Assembly: GCA_963965975.1 (NCBI GenBank) | Contig: OZ014419.1 | Coordinates: forward strand, 4,801,677 to 4,865,676 | Source: Xestospongia bergquistia | Taxonomy: Eukaryota > Porifera > Demospongiae > Haplosclerida > Petrosiidae | DNA length: 64,000 nucleotides | Direction of reading: 5' to 3' | Shown here: one piece after another, positions 38,301-52,368 of the stretch | How the letters are laid out: every line of letters begins with the position of its first letter | Position numbering within the stretch: position 1 is the stretch's first letter | The notes under the pieces: model-generated | What the model saw: only the letters and a program-made list of their open reading frames with translations | What the model was told of the DNA's origin: nothing | Databases searched by the model: none | Translations under genes and position numbers: made by a program

Positions 38301-39348
38301 TTACTTTATTAACTTCACTCAATAGTCTAAACCTTTTAAAGTCTTTAATTTAAAGACTTTAGATTGTTAATGCAAACCAACTTACTAAACTGTTAATAAC
38401 AGTTCATGTAGTTAGTCCCATAAGGTCCTTTAGACTGAGGTCTTTACTTTGTTAACTTCAATCAATAGTCTACACCTTCTAAAGTCTTTAATTTAAAGTC
38501 TATAGAGTGTTAAGGCAAAGCAACTAACAAAACTGTTAATAAAAGTTTATTTAGTTAGTCCCACAGAATCCTTTAGACTGAGCTGTTTACTTTATTAACT
38601 TCAGTCAATAGTCTAAACCTTCTAAAGTCTTTAATTTAAAGACTTTAGAGTGTTAATGCAAACCAACTTTCTAAACTGTTAATAACAGTTTATTTAGTTA
38701 GTCCCATAGAGTCCATTAGACTGAGCTGTTTACTTTATTAACTTCACTCAATAGTCTAAACCTTCTAAAGTCTTTAATTTAAAGACTTTGAGTGTTAATG
38801 CAAACAAACTTACCAAACTGTTAATAACAGTTTATTTAGTTAGTGCCATAGAGTCCTTTAGACTGAGCTGTTTACATTGTTAACTTCACTCAATAGTCTA
38901 AACCTTCTAAAGTCTTTAATTTAATGACTTTAGAGTGTTAATGCAAACCAACATACTAAACTGTTAATAACAGTTCATTTAGTTAGTCCCATAGAGTCCT
39001 TTACACTTAGCTGTTTACTTTGTTAACTTCACTCAATAGTATAAACCTTCTAAAGTCTTTAATTTAAAGACTTTAGAGTGTTAATGCAAACAAACTTACT
39101 AAACTGTTAATAACAGTTTATTTAGTTAGTCCCATAGAGTCCATTAGACTGAGCTGTTAACTTTGTTAACTTCAATCAATAGTCTAAACCTTCTAAAGTC
39201 TTTAATTTAAAGACTTTAGAGTGTTAATGCAAACCAACTTACTAAACCGTTAATAACAGTTCACTTAGTTAGTCCCATAGTGTCCATTAGACTGAGCTGT
39301 TTACTTTGATAACTTCAATCAATAGTCTAAACCTTCTAAAGTCTTTAA
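35369..39348. repeat. 11-monomer HOR (about 1573 bp), about 2.5 copies
   Basis: GCAAAGCAAC followed by TAACAAAACTG occurs at 35369, 36941 and 38515. TTAATGAC occurs at 35775, 37349 and 38921. CCCATAAGGTCC occurs at 36557/38131 and 36843/38417. Spacings are 1572-1574 bp. The copies are 35369-36940, 36941-38514 and a partial copy, 38515 to about 39348. A 3-bp insertion (TTTAGTGTTAGTC) marks the second copy near 37265. Confidence 0.85.
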
Positions 39349-41049
39349 TTAAAGACTATAGAGTGTTAAGGCAAAGCAAGTAATTAAACTTTTAATAACA
39401 TTTTATTTAGTTAGTCCCACAGAGTCCTTCAGTCTGAGCTGTTTACTTTATTAACCTCACTCAATAGTCTAAACCTTCTAAAGTCTTTAATTTAAAGACT
39501 TTAGAGTGTTAATGAAAAACCAACTTATTAAACTGTTATTAACAGTTTATTTAGTTAGTCCCATAGAGTCCTTTAGACTGAGCTGTTTACTTTATTAACT
39601 TCACTCAATAGTCTAAACCTTCTAAAGTCTTTAATTTAAAGACTTTAGACTGTTAATGCAAACCAACTTACTAAACTGTTAATAACAGTTTATTTAGTTA
39701 GTCCCATAGAGTCCTTTAGACTGAGCTGTTTACTTGGTTAACTTCACTGAATAGTCTAAACCTTCTAAAGTCTTTAATTTAAAGACTTTAGAGTATTAAT
39801 GCAAGCCAACTTAATAAACTGTTAATAACAGTTCACTTAGTTAGTCCCATAGAGTCCATTAGACTGAGCTGTTTACTTTGATAACTTGAATCAATATTCT
39901 AAACCTTCTAAAGTCTTTAATTTAAAGACTTTAAAGTGTTAAGGCAAACCAACTTACTAAACTGTTAATAACATTTTATTTAGTTAGTCCCATAGAGTCC
40001 TTTAGACTGAGCTGTTTACTTTATTAACATCAATCAATAGTCTAAACCTTCTAAAGTCTTTAATTTAAAGACTATAGAGTGTTAAGGCAAACCAACTTAC
40101 TAAACTATTAATAACTGTTTGTTTATTTAGTCCCATTGAATCCTTTACACTGAGCTCTTTACTTTATTAACTTCACTCAACAGACTAAACCTTCTAAAGT
40201 CTTTAATTTAAAGACTTTAGAGTGTTAATGGAAATCAACTTACTAAACTGTTAATAACAGTTTATTTAGTTAGTCCCATAGAGTCCTTTAGACTGAGCTG
40301 TTTACTTTAATAACTTCACTCATTAGTCTAAACCTTCCAAAGTCTTTAATTTAAAGACTTTAGAGTATTAATGCAAACCAACTTACTAAACTGTTAATAA
40401 CAGTTGATTTAGTTAGTCCCATAGAGTCCTTTAGACTGAGCTTTTTACTTTATTAACTTCACTGAATAGTCTAAACCTTCTAAAGTCTTTAATTTAGAAC
40501 TTTAGATTGTTAAAGCAAACCAACTTACTAAACTGTTAATAAGAGTTTATTTAGTTAGTCCAATAGAGTCCATTAGACTGAGGTGTTTACTTTCTGAACT
40601 TCAATCAATAGTCTAAACCTTCTAAAGTCTTTAATTTAAAGACTACAGAGTGTTAAGGCAAACCAACTTACTGAAATGTTAATAACACTTTATTTAGTTA
40701 GTCCCGTAGAATCCTTTAGACTGTGCTGTTTACTTTATTAACTTCACTCAATAGTCTAAACCTTCTAAAGTCTTTAATTTAAAGACTATAGTGTGTTAAG
40801 GCAATCCAACTTACTTAACTGTTAATAACAGTTTATTGAGTTAGTCCCATAGAATCCTTTAGACTGAGCTGTTTACTTTATTAACTTCACTCAATAGTCT
40901 AAACCTTCTAAACTCTTTAATTTAAAGACTTTAGAATGTTAATGCAAACCAACTTACTAAACTGTTAATAACATTTTATTTAGTTAGTCCCATAGAGTCC
41001 TTTAGACTGATCTGTTTACTTAGTTAACTTCAATCAATAGTCTAAACCT
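39349..41049. repeat. Satellite monomers between the 11-mer and 9-mer HORs
   Basis: About 12 monomers in register. A monomer near 39536 has TGTTATTAACAG, a change of the centre base of dyad 2 that leaves both arms intact. I did not recognise a local higher-order period here. No other feature is seen. Confidence 0.7.
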
Positions 41050-44000
41050 TCTAAAGTCCTTAATTTAAAGACTTTAGAGTGTTAAGGCAAACCAACTTAC
41101 TAAACTGTTAATAAAAGTTCATTTAGTTAGTCCAATAGAGTCCATTAGACTGAGCTGTTTACTTTGTTAACTTCAATCAATAGTCTAAACCTTCTAAAGT
41201 CTTTAATTTAAAGACTTTAGGTTCTTATTGCAAACCAACTTACTAAACTGTTAACAACAGTTCATTTAGTTAGTCCCATAGAGTCCATTAGACTGAGCTG
41301 TTTACTTTGTTAACTTCAATCAAAAGTCTAAACCTTCTAAAGTCTTTAATTTAAAGACTTTAGAGTGTTAATGCAAACCAACTTACTAAACTGTTAACAA
41401 CAGTTTATTTAGTTAGTCCCATAGAGTCCTTTAAAACAAGATGTTTACTTTATTAACTTCACTCAATAGTCTAAACCTTCTAAAGTCTTTAATTTAAAGA
41501 GTATAGAGTGTAAAGGCAAACAAACTTACTAAACTGTTAATAACAGTTTATTTAGTTAGTCCCATGGAATCCTTTAGACTGAGCTGTTTACTTCATTAAC
41601 TTCACTCAATAGTCTAAACCTTCTAAAGTCTTTAATTTAAAGACTATAGAGTGTTAAGGCAAACCAATTTACTTAACTATTAATAACCGTTTGTTTATTT
41701 AGTCCCATAGAATCCTTTACACTGAGCTGTTTACTTTATTAACTTCACTCAACAGTCTAAACCTTCCAAAGTCCTTAATTTAAAGACTTTAGAGTGTTAA
41801 TGCAAACCAACTTACTAAACTGTTAATAACAGTTTATTTAGTTAGTCCCACAGAGTCCTTTAGACTGAGCTGTTTACTTTATTAACTTCACTCAATAGTC
41901 TAAACCTTCTAAAGTCTTTAATTTAAAGACTTTAGACTGTTAAAGCAAAGCAACTTACTAAACTGTTAATAACAGTTAATTTAGTTAGTCCCATAGAGTC
42001 CTTTAGACTGAGCGGTTTACTTTCTTAACTTCAATCAATAATCTAAACCTTCTAAAGTCTTTAATTTAAAGACTTTAGAGTGTTAAGGCAAACCAACTTA
42101 CTAAACTGTTAATAACAGTTTATTTAGTTACTCCCAAAGAGTCCTTTAGACTGAGCTGTTTAGTTTAATAACTTCACTCATTAGTCTAAACCTTCTAAAG
42201 TCTTTAATTTAAAGACTTTAGAGTATTAATGGAAACCAACTTACTAAACTGTTAATAACAGTTTATTTAGTTTGTCCCATAGAGTCCATTAGACTGAGCT
42301 GTTTACTTTGTTAACTTCAATCAATAGTCTAAACCTTCTAAAGTCTTTAATTTAAAGACTTTAGAGTGTTAAGGCAAACCAACTTACTAAACTGTTAATA
42401 AAAGTTCATTTAGTTAGTCCCATAGAGTCCATTGGACTGAGCTGTTTACTTTGTTAACTTCAATCAACAGTCTAAACCTTCTAAAGTCTTTAATTTAAAG
42501 ACTTTAGATTCTTATTGCAAACCAACTTACTAAACTGTTAACAACAGTTCATTTAGTTAGTCCCATAGAGTCCATTAGACTGAGCTGTTTACTTTGTTAA
42601 CTTCAATCAAAAGTCTAAACCTTCTAAAGTCTTTAATTTAAAGACTTTAGAGTGTTAATGCAAACCAACTTACTAAACTGTTAACAACAGTTTATTTAGT
42701 TAGTCCCATAGAGTCCTTTAAAACAAGATGTTTACTTTATTAACTTCACTCAATAGTCTAAACCTTCTAAAGTCTTTAATTTAAAGAGTATAGAGTGTTA
42801 AGGCAAACAAACTTACTAAACTGTTAATAACAGTTTATTTGGTTAGTCCCATGGAATCCTTTAGACTGAGCTGTTTACTTCATTAACTTCACTCAATAGT
42901 CTAAACCTTCTAAAGTCTTTAATTTAAAGACTATAGAGTGTTAAGGCAAACCAACTTACTAAACTATTAATAACATTTTGTTTATTTAGTCCCATAGAAT
43001 CCTTTACACTGAGCTGTTTACTTTATTAACTTCACTCAACAGTCTAAACCTTCTAAAGTCCTTAATTTAAAGACTTTAGAGTGTTAATGCAAACCAACTT
43101 ACTAAACTGTTAATAACAGTTTATTTAGTTAGTCCCACAGAGTCCTTTAGACTGAGCTGTTTACTTTATTAACTTCACTCAATAGTCTAAACCTTCTAAA
43201 GTCTTTAATTTAAAGACTTTAGAGTGTTAAAGCAAAGCAACTTACTAAACTGTTAATAACAGTTAATTTAGTTAGTCCCATAGAGTCCTTTAGACTGAGC
43301 GGTTTACTTTCTTAACTTCAATCAATAATCTAAACCTTCTAAAGTCTTTAATTTAAAGACTTTAGAGTGTTAAGGCAAACCAACTTACTAAACTGTTAAT
43401 AACAGTTTATTTAGTTACTCCCAAAGAGTCCTTTAGACTGAGCTGTTTAGTTTAATAACTTCACTCATTAGTCTAAACCTTCTAAAGTCTTTAATTTAAA
43501 GACTTTAGAGTATTAATGGAAACCAACTGACTAAACTGTTAATAACAGTTTATTTAGTTTGTCCCATAGAGTCCATTAGACTGAGCTGTTTACTTTGTTA
43601 ACTTCAATCAATAGTCTAAACCTTCTAAAGTCTTTAATTTAAAGACTTTAGAGTGTTAAGGCAAACCAACTTACTAAACTGTTAATAAAAGTTCATTTAG
43701 TTAGTCCCATAGAGTCCATTAGACTGAGCTGTTTACTTTGTTAACTTCAATCAACAGTCTAAACCTTCTAAAGTCTTTAATTTAAAGACTTTAGATTCTT
43801 ATTGCAAACCAACTTACTAAACTGTTAACAACAGTTCATTTAGTTAGTCCCATAGAGTCCATTAGACTGAGCTGTTTACTTTGTTAACTTCAATCAAAAG
43901 TCTAAACCTTCTAAAGTCTTTAATTTAAAGACTTTAGTGTGTTAATGCAAACCAACTTACTAAATTGTTAATAACGGTTTATTTAGTTAGTCCCATAGAG

Positions 44001-46200
44001 TCCTTTAAAACAAGCTGTTTAATTTATTAACTTCACTCAATAGACTTAACCTTCTAAAGTCTTCAATTCAAAGACTTTAGAGTGTTAATGCAAACAAACT
44101 TACTAAACTGTTAATAACAGTTCATTTAGTTAGTCCCATAGAGTCCTTTACACTGAGCTGTTTACTTTGTTAACTTCAATCAATAGTCTAAACCTTCTAA
44201 AGTCTTTAATTTAAAGACTTTAGAGTGTTATAGTAAACTAACTTACTAAACTGTTAATAACAGTTTATTTAGTTAGTCCAATAGTGTCCTTTAGACTGAG
44301 CTGTTTACTTTATGAACTTCAATCAATAGTCTAAAGCTTCTAAAGTCTGTAATTTAAAGACTTTAGAGTGTTAATGCAAACCAACTTACTAAACTGTTAA
44401 TAACATTTTACATAGTTAGTCCCATAGATTCCTTTAGACTGAGTTGTTTACTTAATTAACTTCTCTCAATAGTCTAAACATTCTAAAGTCTTTAATTTAA
44501 TGACTTTAGAGTGTTAATGCAAACCAACTTACTAAACTGTTAACAACAGTTTATTTAGTTAGTCCCATAGAGTCCTTTAAAACAAGATGTTTACTTTATT
44601 AACTTCACTCAATAGTCTAAACCTTCTAAAGTCTTTAATTTAAAGAGTATAGAGTGTTAAGGCAAACAAACTTACTAAACTGTTAATAACAGTTTATTTA
44701 GTTAGTCCCATGGAATCCTTTAGACTGAGCTGTTTACTTCATTAACGTCACTCAATAGTCTAAACCTTCTAAAGTCTTTAATTTAAAGACTATAGAGTGT
44801 TAAGGCAAACCAACTTACTAAACTATTAATAACAGTTTGTTTATTTAGTCCCATAGAATCCTTTACACTGAGCTGTTTACTTTATTAACTTCACTCAACA
44901 GTCTAAACCTTCTAAAGTGTTTAATTTAAAGACTTTAGAGTGTTAATGCAAACCAACTTACTAAACTGTCAATAACAGTTTATTTAGTTAGTCCCACAGA
45001 GTCCTTTAGACTGAGCTGTTTACTTTATTAACTTCACTCAATAGTCTAAACCTTCTAAAGTCTTTAATTTAAAGACTTTAGACTGTTAAAGCAAAGCAAC
45101 TTACTAAACTGTTAATAACAGTTAATTTAGTTAGTCCCATAGAGTCCTTTAGACTGAGCGGTTTACTTTCTTAACTTCAATCAATAATCTAAACCTTCTA
45201 AAGTCTTTAATTTAAAGACTTTAGAGTGTTAAGGCAAACCATCTTACTAAACTGTTAATAACAGTTTATTTAGTTACTCCCAAAGAGTCCTTTAGACTGA
45301 GCTGTTTAGTTTAATAACTTCACTCATTAGTCTAAACCTTCTAAAGTCTTTAATTTAAAGACTTTATAGTGTTAAGGCAAACCAACTTACTAAACTGTTA
45401 ATAAAAGTTCATTTAGTTAGTCACATAGAGTCCATTAGACTGAGCTGTTTACTTTGTTAACTTCAATCAACAGTCTAAACCTTCTAAAGTCTTTAATTTA
45501 AAGACTTTAGATTCTTATTGCAAACCAACTTACTAAACTGTTAACAACAGTTCATTTAGTTAGTCCCATAGAGTCCATTAGACTGAGCTGTTTACTTTGT
45601 TAACTTCTATCAAAAGTCTAAACCTTCTAAAGTCTTTAATTTAAAGACTTTAGTGTGTTAATGCAAACCAACTTACTAAATTGTTAATAACGGTTCATTT
45701 AGTTAGTCCCATAGAGTCCTTTAAAACAAGCTGTTTACTTTATTAACTTCACTCAATAGACTTAACCTTCTAAAGTCTTCAATTCAAAGACTTTAGAGTG
45801 TTAATGCAAACCAACTTACTAAACTGTTAATAACAGTTCATTTAGTTAGTCCCATAGAGTCCTTTAGACTGAGCTGTTTACTTTGTTAACTTCAATCAAT
45901 AGTCTAAACCTTCTAAAGTCTTTAATTTAAAGACTTTAGAGTGTTAAAGTAAACTAACTTACTAAACTGTTAATAACAGTTTATTTAGTTAGTCCAATAG
46001 TGTCCTTTAGACTGAGCTGTTTACTTTATTAACTTCAATCAATAGTCTAAAGCTTCTAAAGTCTGTAATTTAAAGACTTTAGAGTGTTAATGCAAACCAA
46101 CTTACTAAACTGTTAATAACATTTTACATAATTAGTCCCATAGATTCCTTTAGACTGAGTTGTTTACTTAATTAACTTCTCTCAATAGTCTAAACCTTCT
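41050..46200. repeat. 9-monomer HOR (1287 bp) and 12-13-mer derivatives
   Basis: TTAAAACAAG followed by ATG occurs at 41431 and 42718, spaced 1287 bp or nine monomers, with copies at about 41050-42336 and 42337-43623. A third copy starts at about 43624 but changes at about 43930 into four other monomers. These include one with AACGGTTTATTTAG, one with AATTCAAAG and one with TTTTACATAG. The 9-mer content then returns, offset 1859 (42718 to 44577, 13 monomers). The four-monomer set also returns, offset 1716 (44005 to 45721, 12 monomers), because one monomer near 45365 is missing. Confidence 0.78.
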
Positions 46201-47480
46201 AAAGTCTTTAATTTAAAGACTTTAGAGTGTTAATGCAAACCAACTTACTAAACTGTTAATAACAGTTTATTTAGTTAGTCCCATAGAGTCCTTTAAACTA
46301 AGCCGTTTACTTTATTAACTTCACTCAATAGTCTTAACCTTATAAAGTGTTTAATTTAAAGACTTTAGAGTGTTAATGCAAAAAAACTTACTAAACTGTT
46401 AATAACAGTTCATTTAGTTAGTCCCATAGAGTCCTTAAGACTGAGCTGTTTACTTTGTTAACTTCAATCAATACTCTAAACCTTCTAAAGTCTTTAATTT
46501 AAAGACTTTAGAGTGTTATATCAAACCAACTTACTAAACTCTTAATAACACTTTATTTATTTAGTCCCATAGAGTCCTTTAGACTGAGCTGTTTACTTAG
46601 TTTACTTCACTCAATAGTCTAAACTTTCTAAAGTCTTTAATTTAAAGACTTTAGAGTGTTAATGCAAAACCAACTTAGTAAACCGTCAATAATTGTTTGT
46701 ATAGTTAGTCCCATACAGTCCTTTAGACTGAGCTGTCTACATTAATAACTTCACTCAATAATCTATACCTTCTAAAGTCATTAATTTAAAGACTTTAGAG
46801 TGTTAAAGCAAACCAACTTACTAAACTGTTATTAAAAGTTTATTTAGTTAGTCCCATATAGTCCTTTAGACTGAGCTGTTTACTTTATTAACTTCACTCA
46901 ATAGTCTAAACCTTCTAAAGTCTTTAATTTAAAGACTTTAGATTCTTAACGCAAAACCAACATCCTAAACTGTTAATAACAGTTCATTTAGTTATTCCAT
47001 TAGAGTCCATTAGACTGAGCTGTTTACTTTGTTAACTTCAATCAATAGTCTAAACCTTCTAAAGTCTTTAATTTAAAGACTTTACAGTTTTAAAGCAAAG
47101 AAACTTACTAAACTGTTAATAACAGTTTATTTAGTTAGTTACATAGAGTCCTTTAGACTGAGCTGTTTGCTTTATTAACTTCACTCAATAGTCTAAACCT
47201 TCTAAGGTCTTTAATTTAAAGACTTTAGTGTGTTAACACAAACCAACTTACTAACTGTTAATAGCAGTTTATTTAGTTAGTCCCATAGACTCCTTTAGAC
47301 TGAGCTGTTTCTTTTATTAACTTCACTCAATAGTCTAAACCTTCTAAAGTCTTTAATTTAAAGACTTTAGAGTGTTAATGCAAACAAACTTACGAAAATC
47401 TTTGTAGCAGTTTATTTAGTTAGTCCCATAGAGTCCTTTAGACTAAGCTGTTTACTTTGTTGACTTCACTCAACAGTCTA
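45650..47480. repeat. Long-range duplicated segment, copy 1 of 3
   Basis: About 1.83 kb that recurs at about 52369-54345 and, shortened, at about 56340-57620. Anchors against the second copy are ATTTTACATA at 46121 and 52840 and AATTGTTTGTATAG at 46691 and 53410, both 6719 bp apart, or 47 monomers less 2 bp. The AAACCGTCAATAATTG monomer, the ACCAACATCCTAAAC monomer (near 46956) and the CTTTGTAGCAG monomer (near 47400) make the order easy to recognise. Confidence 0.75.
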
Positions 47481-48099
47481 AACCTTCTAATGTCTTTAAT
47501 TTAAAGACTTTAGAGTGTTAATGCAAACAAACTTACTAAACTGTTAATAACAGTTTATTTAGTTAGTCCCATAGAGTCCTTTAGACTGAGCTGTTTACTT
47601 TGTTAACTTCACTCAATAGTCTAAACCTTCTAAAGTCTTTAATTTTTAGACTTTAGACTGTTAATGCAAACAAACTTACTAAACTGTTAATAACCGTTTA
47701 TTTAGTTAGTCCCATAGAGTCCATTAGACTGAGCTGTTTACTTTGTTAACTTCAATCAATGGTCTAAACCTTCTAAAGTCTTTAATTTAAAGACTTTAGA
47801 GTGTTAATGCAAACCAACTTACTAAACTGTTAATAACAGTTCACTTAGTTAGTCCCATAGAGACCATTAACTGAGCTGTTCACTTTGTTAACTTCAATCA
47901 ATAGTCTAAACCTTCTAAAGTCTTTAATTTAAAGACTTTAGAGTGTTAAGGCAAACAAACTTACTAAACTGTTAATAACAGTTTATTTAGTTAGTCACAT
48001 AGAATCCTTTAGACTGAGCTGTTTACTTTAGTAACTTCACTCAATAGTCTAAACCTTCTAAAGTCTTTACTTTAAAGACTTTAGAGTGTTAATGCAAAC

Positions 48100-50350
48100 C
48101 AACTTACTAAACTGTTAATAACAATTTATTTAGTTAGTCCCATAGACTCCTTTAGACTGAGCTGTTTACATTATTAACTTCACTCAATAGTCTAAACCTT
48201 CTAAAGTCTTTAATTTAAAGACTTTAGATTGTTAATGCAAACCAACTTACTAAACTGTTAATAACAGTTCATTTAGTTAGTCCCATAGAGTCCATTAGAC
48301 TGAGCTGTTTGCTTTGTTAACTTCAATCAATAGTCTAAACCTTCTAAAGTCTTTAATTTAAAGACTATAGAGTGTTAAGGCAAACCAACTTACTAAACTG
48401 TTAATAAGAGTTTATTTAGTTAGTCCCATAGAATCCTTTAGACTGAGCTGTTTACTTTATTAAATTCACTCAATAGTCTAAAACTTATAAAGTTTTTAAC
48501 ATAAAGACTATGGAGTGTTAAGGCAAACCAACTTACTAAACTGTTAATAACAGTTTATTTAGTTGGTTATATAGAATCCTTTAGACTGAGCTGTTTACTT
48601 TATTAAATTCACTCAATAGTCTAAAACTTATAAAGTCTTTAACTTAAAGACTATAGAGTGTTAAGGCAAACCAACTTACTAAACTGTTAATAACAGTTTA
48701 TTTAGTTGGTTACATAGAATCCTTTAGACTGAGCTGTTTACTTTATTAACTTCACTCAATAGTCTAAACCTTATAAAGTCTTTAATTTAAAGACTTTAGA
48801 GTGTTAAGGCAAACCAACTTACTAAACTGTTAATTACAGTTTATTTAGTTAGTCCAATAGAGTCCTTTAGACTGAGCTGTTTACTTGGTTAACTTCTCTC
48901 AATAGTCTAAACCTTCTAAAGTCTTTAATTGAAAGACTTTAGAGTGTTAATGCAAACCAACTTACTAAACTGTTAATAAAAGTTCATTTAGTTAGTCCCA
49001 TAGAGTCCATTAGACTGAGCTGTTTACTTTGTTAACTTCAATCAATAGTCTAAACCTTCTAAAGTCTTTAATTTAAAGACTTTAGAGTGTTAAGGCAAAC
49101 CAACTTACTAAACTTTTAGGAACAGTTTATTTAGTTAGACCAATAGATTCCTTTAGACTGAGCTGTTTACTTTGTTAACTTCACTCAATAGTCTAAACCT
49201 TCTAAAGTCTTTAATTTAATGACTATAGATTGTTATTGCAAACCAACTTACTAAACTGTTAATAATAGTTCATTTAGTTACTCTCATAGAGTCCATTAGA
49301 CTGAGCTGTTTACTTTGTTAACTTCAATCAAAAGTCTAAACCTTCTAAAGTCTTTAATTTAAAGACTTTAGAGTGTTAATGCAAACCAACTTACTAAACT
49401 GTTCATAACAGTTTATTTAGTTAGTCCCATAGAGTCCTTTAAAATAAGCTGTTTACTTTATTAACTTCACTCAATGGACTTAACCTTCTAAAGTCTTTAA
49501 TTTAAAGACTTTAGAGTGTTAATGTAAACCAACCTACTAAACTGTTAATAACAGTTCATTTAGTTAGTCCCATAGAGTCCTTTAGACTAAGCTGTTTACT
49601 TTGTTAAATTCAATAAATAGTCTAAACCTTCTAAAGTCTTTAATTTAAAGACTTTAGAGTGTTAAAGCAAAGCAACTTACTAAACTGTTAATAAGAGTTT
49701 ATTTAGTTAGTCCGATAGAGTCCTTTAGACTGAGCTGTTTACTTTATTAACTTCAATCAATAGTCTAAACCTTCTAAAGTCTTTAATTTAAAGACTTTAC
49801 AGTGTTAATGCAAACCAACTTACTAAACTGTTAATAACATTTTACATAGTTAGTCCCATAGAGTCCTTTAGACTGAGCTGTTTACTTTATTAACTTCACT
49901 CAATAGTCTAAACCTTCCAAAGTCTTTAATTTAAAGACTTTAGAGTGTTAATACAAAAAAACTTACTAAACTGTTAATAACAGTTCATTTAGTTACTCCC
50001 ATAGAGTCCTTTAGACTGAGCTGTTTCCTCTATTAACTTCAATCAATAGTGCAAACCTTCTAAAATCTTTAATTTAAAGACTTTAGAGTGTTAAGGCAAA
50101 CCAACTTACTAAACTGTTAATAACAGTTTATTTAGTTAGTCCGATAGAGTCCATTAGACTGAGCTGTTTACTTTTTTAACTTCACTCAATAGTCTAAACC
50201 TTCTAAAGCCTTTAACTTAAAGACTTTAGAGTGTTAATGCAAACCAACTTACTAAACTGTTAATAACATTTTATTTAGTTAGTCCCATAGAGTCCCTTAA
50301 ACTGAGCCGTTTAGTTTATTAACTTCACTCAATAGTCTTAACCTTCTAAA
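48100..50350. repeat. Long-range duplicated segment related to 57.8-60.8 kb
   Basis: Recurs about 9.6-9.7 kb to the right. AAACTTATAA is at 48481 and 58207 (offset 9726). CTTGGTTAAC is at 48885 and 58467 (offset 9582). TGCAAACC within the CTAAAATC monomer is at about 50050 and 60493 (offset 10443, increased by a 6-monomer duplication in the right copy). The change from 9726 to 9582 marks one extra monomer in the left copy: two consecutive AAACTTATAAAG monomers here, at about 48481 and 48624, against one at 58207. Confidence 0.75.
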
Positions 50351-50364
50351 GTCTTTAATTTAAA

Positions 50365-51515
50365 GACTTTAGAGTGTTAAGGCAAAACAACTTACTAAAC
50401 TGTTAATAACAGTTTATTTAGTTAGTCCCATAGAGTCCTTTACAATGAGCTGTTTACATTAATAACTTCAATCAATGGTGTTAACATTCTAAAGTCTTTA
50501 ACTTAAAGACTTTAGATAGTTAATGCAAACCAACTTACTAAACGGTTAATAACAGTTTATTTAGTTAGTCCCATAGAGTCCTTTAGACTGAGCTGTTTAC
50601 TTTATTAACTTCACTCAATAGTCTAAACCTTCTAAAGTCTTTAATTTAAAGACATTAATGTGTTAATGCAAACCAACTTATTAAACTGTTAATAACAGTT
50701 TATTTAATTAGTCCAATAGAGTCCTTTAGACTGAGCTTTTTACTTAGTTAACTTCACTCAATAGTCTAAACCTTCTAAAGTCTTTACTTCAAAGACTTTA
50801 GAGCTTTAAAGCAAAGGAACTTACTAAACAGTTAATAACAGTTTATGTAGTTAGTCCCATAGAGTCCTTTAGACTGAGCTGTTTACTTTATTAACTTCAC
50901 TCAATAGTCTAAACCTTCTAAAGTCTTTAATTTAAAGACTTTAGAGTGTTAAGGCAAACCAACTTACTAAACTGTTAATAACAGTTTATTTAGTTAGTCC
51001 CATAGAGTCCTTTACAATGAGCTGTTTACATTAATAACTTCAATCAATGGTGTTAACATTCTAAAGTCTTTAAATTAAAGACTTTAGATAGTTAATGCAA
51101 ACCAACTTACTAAACGGTTAATAACAGTTTATTTAGTTAGTCCCATAGAGTCCTTTAGACTGAGCTGTTTACTTTATTAACTTCACTCAATAGTCTAAAC
51201 CTTCTAAAGTCTTTAATTTAAAGACATTAGAGTGTTAATGCAAACCAACTTATTAAACTGTTAATAACAGTTTATTTAATTAGTCCAATAGAGTCCTTTA
51301 GACTGAGCTGTTTACTTAGTTAACTTCACTCAATAGTCTAAACCTTCTAAAGTCTTTACTTCAAAGACTTTAGAGCTTTAAAGCAAAGGAACTTACTAAA
51401 CAGTTAATAACAGTTTATATAGTTAGTCCCATAGAGTCCTTTAGACTGAGCTGTTTACTTTATTAACTTCACTCAATAGTCTAAACCTTCTAAAGTCTTT
51501 AATTTAAAGACTTTA
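50365..51515. repeat. 4-monomer tandem duplication (572 bp)
   Basis: TACAATGAGCTGTTTACATT is at 50441 and 51013, 572 bp or four monomers apart. Neighbouring diagnostics repeat in order: AATGGTGTTAAC, TTTAGATAGTTAATGC, TAAACGGTTAATAAC, GACATTA, and TTTACTTCAAAGAC with GAGCTTTAAAGC. The same variant series reappears at 54.87, 55.44, 62.02 and 63.68 kb in altered combinations. Confidence 0.8.
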
Positions 51516-52368
51516 GAGTAACAATGCAAACCAACTTACTAAACTGTTAATAACAGTTTATTTAGTTAGTCCCATAGAGTCCATTAGACTGAGCTGTTTA
51601 CTTTGTTAACTTCAATCAATAGTCAAACTTATAAAGTCTTTAATTTAAAGACTTTAAAGTGTTAAAGCAAAGCAACTTACTAAACTGTTAATAACAGTTT
51701 ATCTAGTTAGTCCAATTGAGTCCTTTAGACTGAGCTGCTTACTTTATTAACTTCACTCAATAGTCTAAACGTTCTAAAGTCTTTAATTTAAAGACTATAG
51801 AGTGATAAGGCAAACCAACTTACTAAACTGTTAATAACAGTTTATTTAGTTAGTACCATAGAATCCTTTAGACTGAGCTATTTACTTAGTTAACTTCACT
51901 CAATAGTCTAAACCTTCTAAAGTCTTTAATTTAAAGACTTTAGAGTGTTAAGGCAAACCAACTTACTAAACTGTTAATTACAGTTTGTTTAGTTAGTCCC
52001 ATAGAGTCCTTTACAATGAGCTGTTTACATTAATAACTTCAGTCAATGGTCTTAACGTTCTAAAGTCTTTAATTTAAAGACTTTAGAGTGTTAATGCAAA
52101 CCAACTTACTAAACGGTTAATAACAGTTTATTTACTTAGTTCCATAGAGTCCTTTAGACTGAGCTTTTTACTTTATTAACTTCACTCAATAGTCTAAATC
52201 TTCTAAAGTCTTTAAATTAAAGACTTTAGAGTGTTAATGCAAACAAACTTACTAAACTGTTAATAACAGTTTATTTAGTTAGTCCCATAGAGTCCTTTAG
52301 ACTGGGCTGTTTGCTTTATTAACTTCACTCAATAGTCTAAACCGTCTAAAGTCTTTAATTTAAAGACT

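Noticed and set aside
39530-39560. Apparent inversion of the dyad 2 core (TGTTATTAACAG)
   Set aside because: Because the core is palindromic apart from its centre, one A to T change at the centre gives the same sequence as an inversion; the simpler explanation is preferred.
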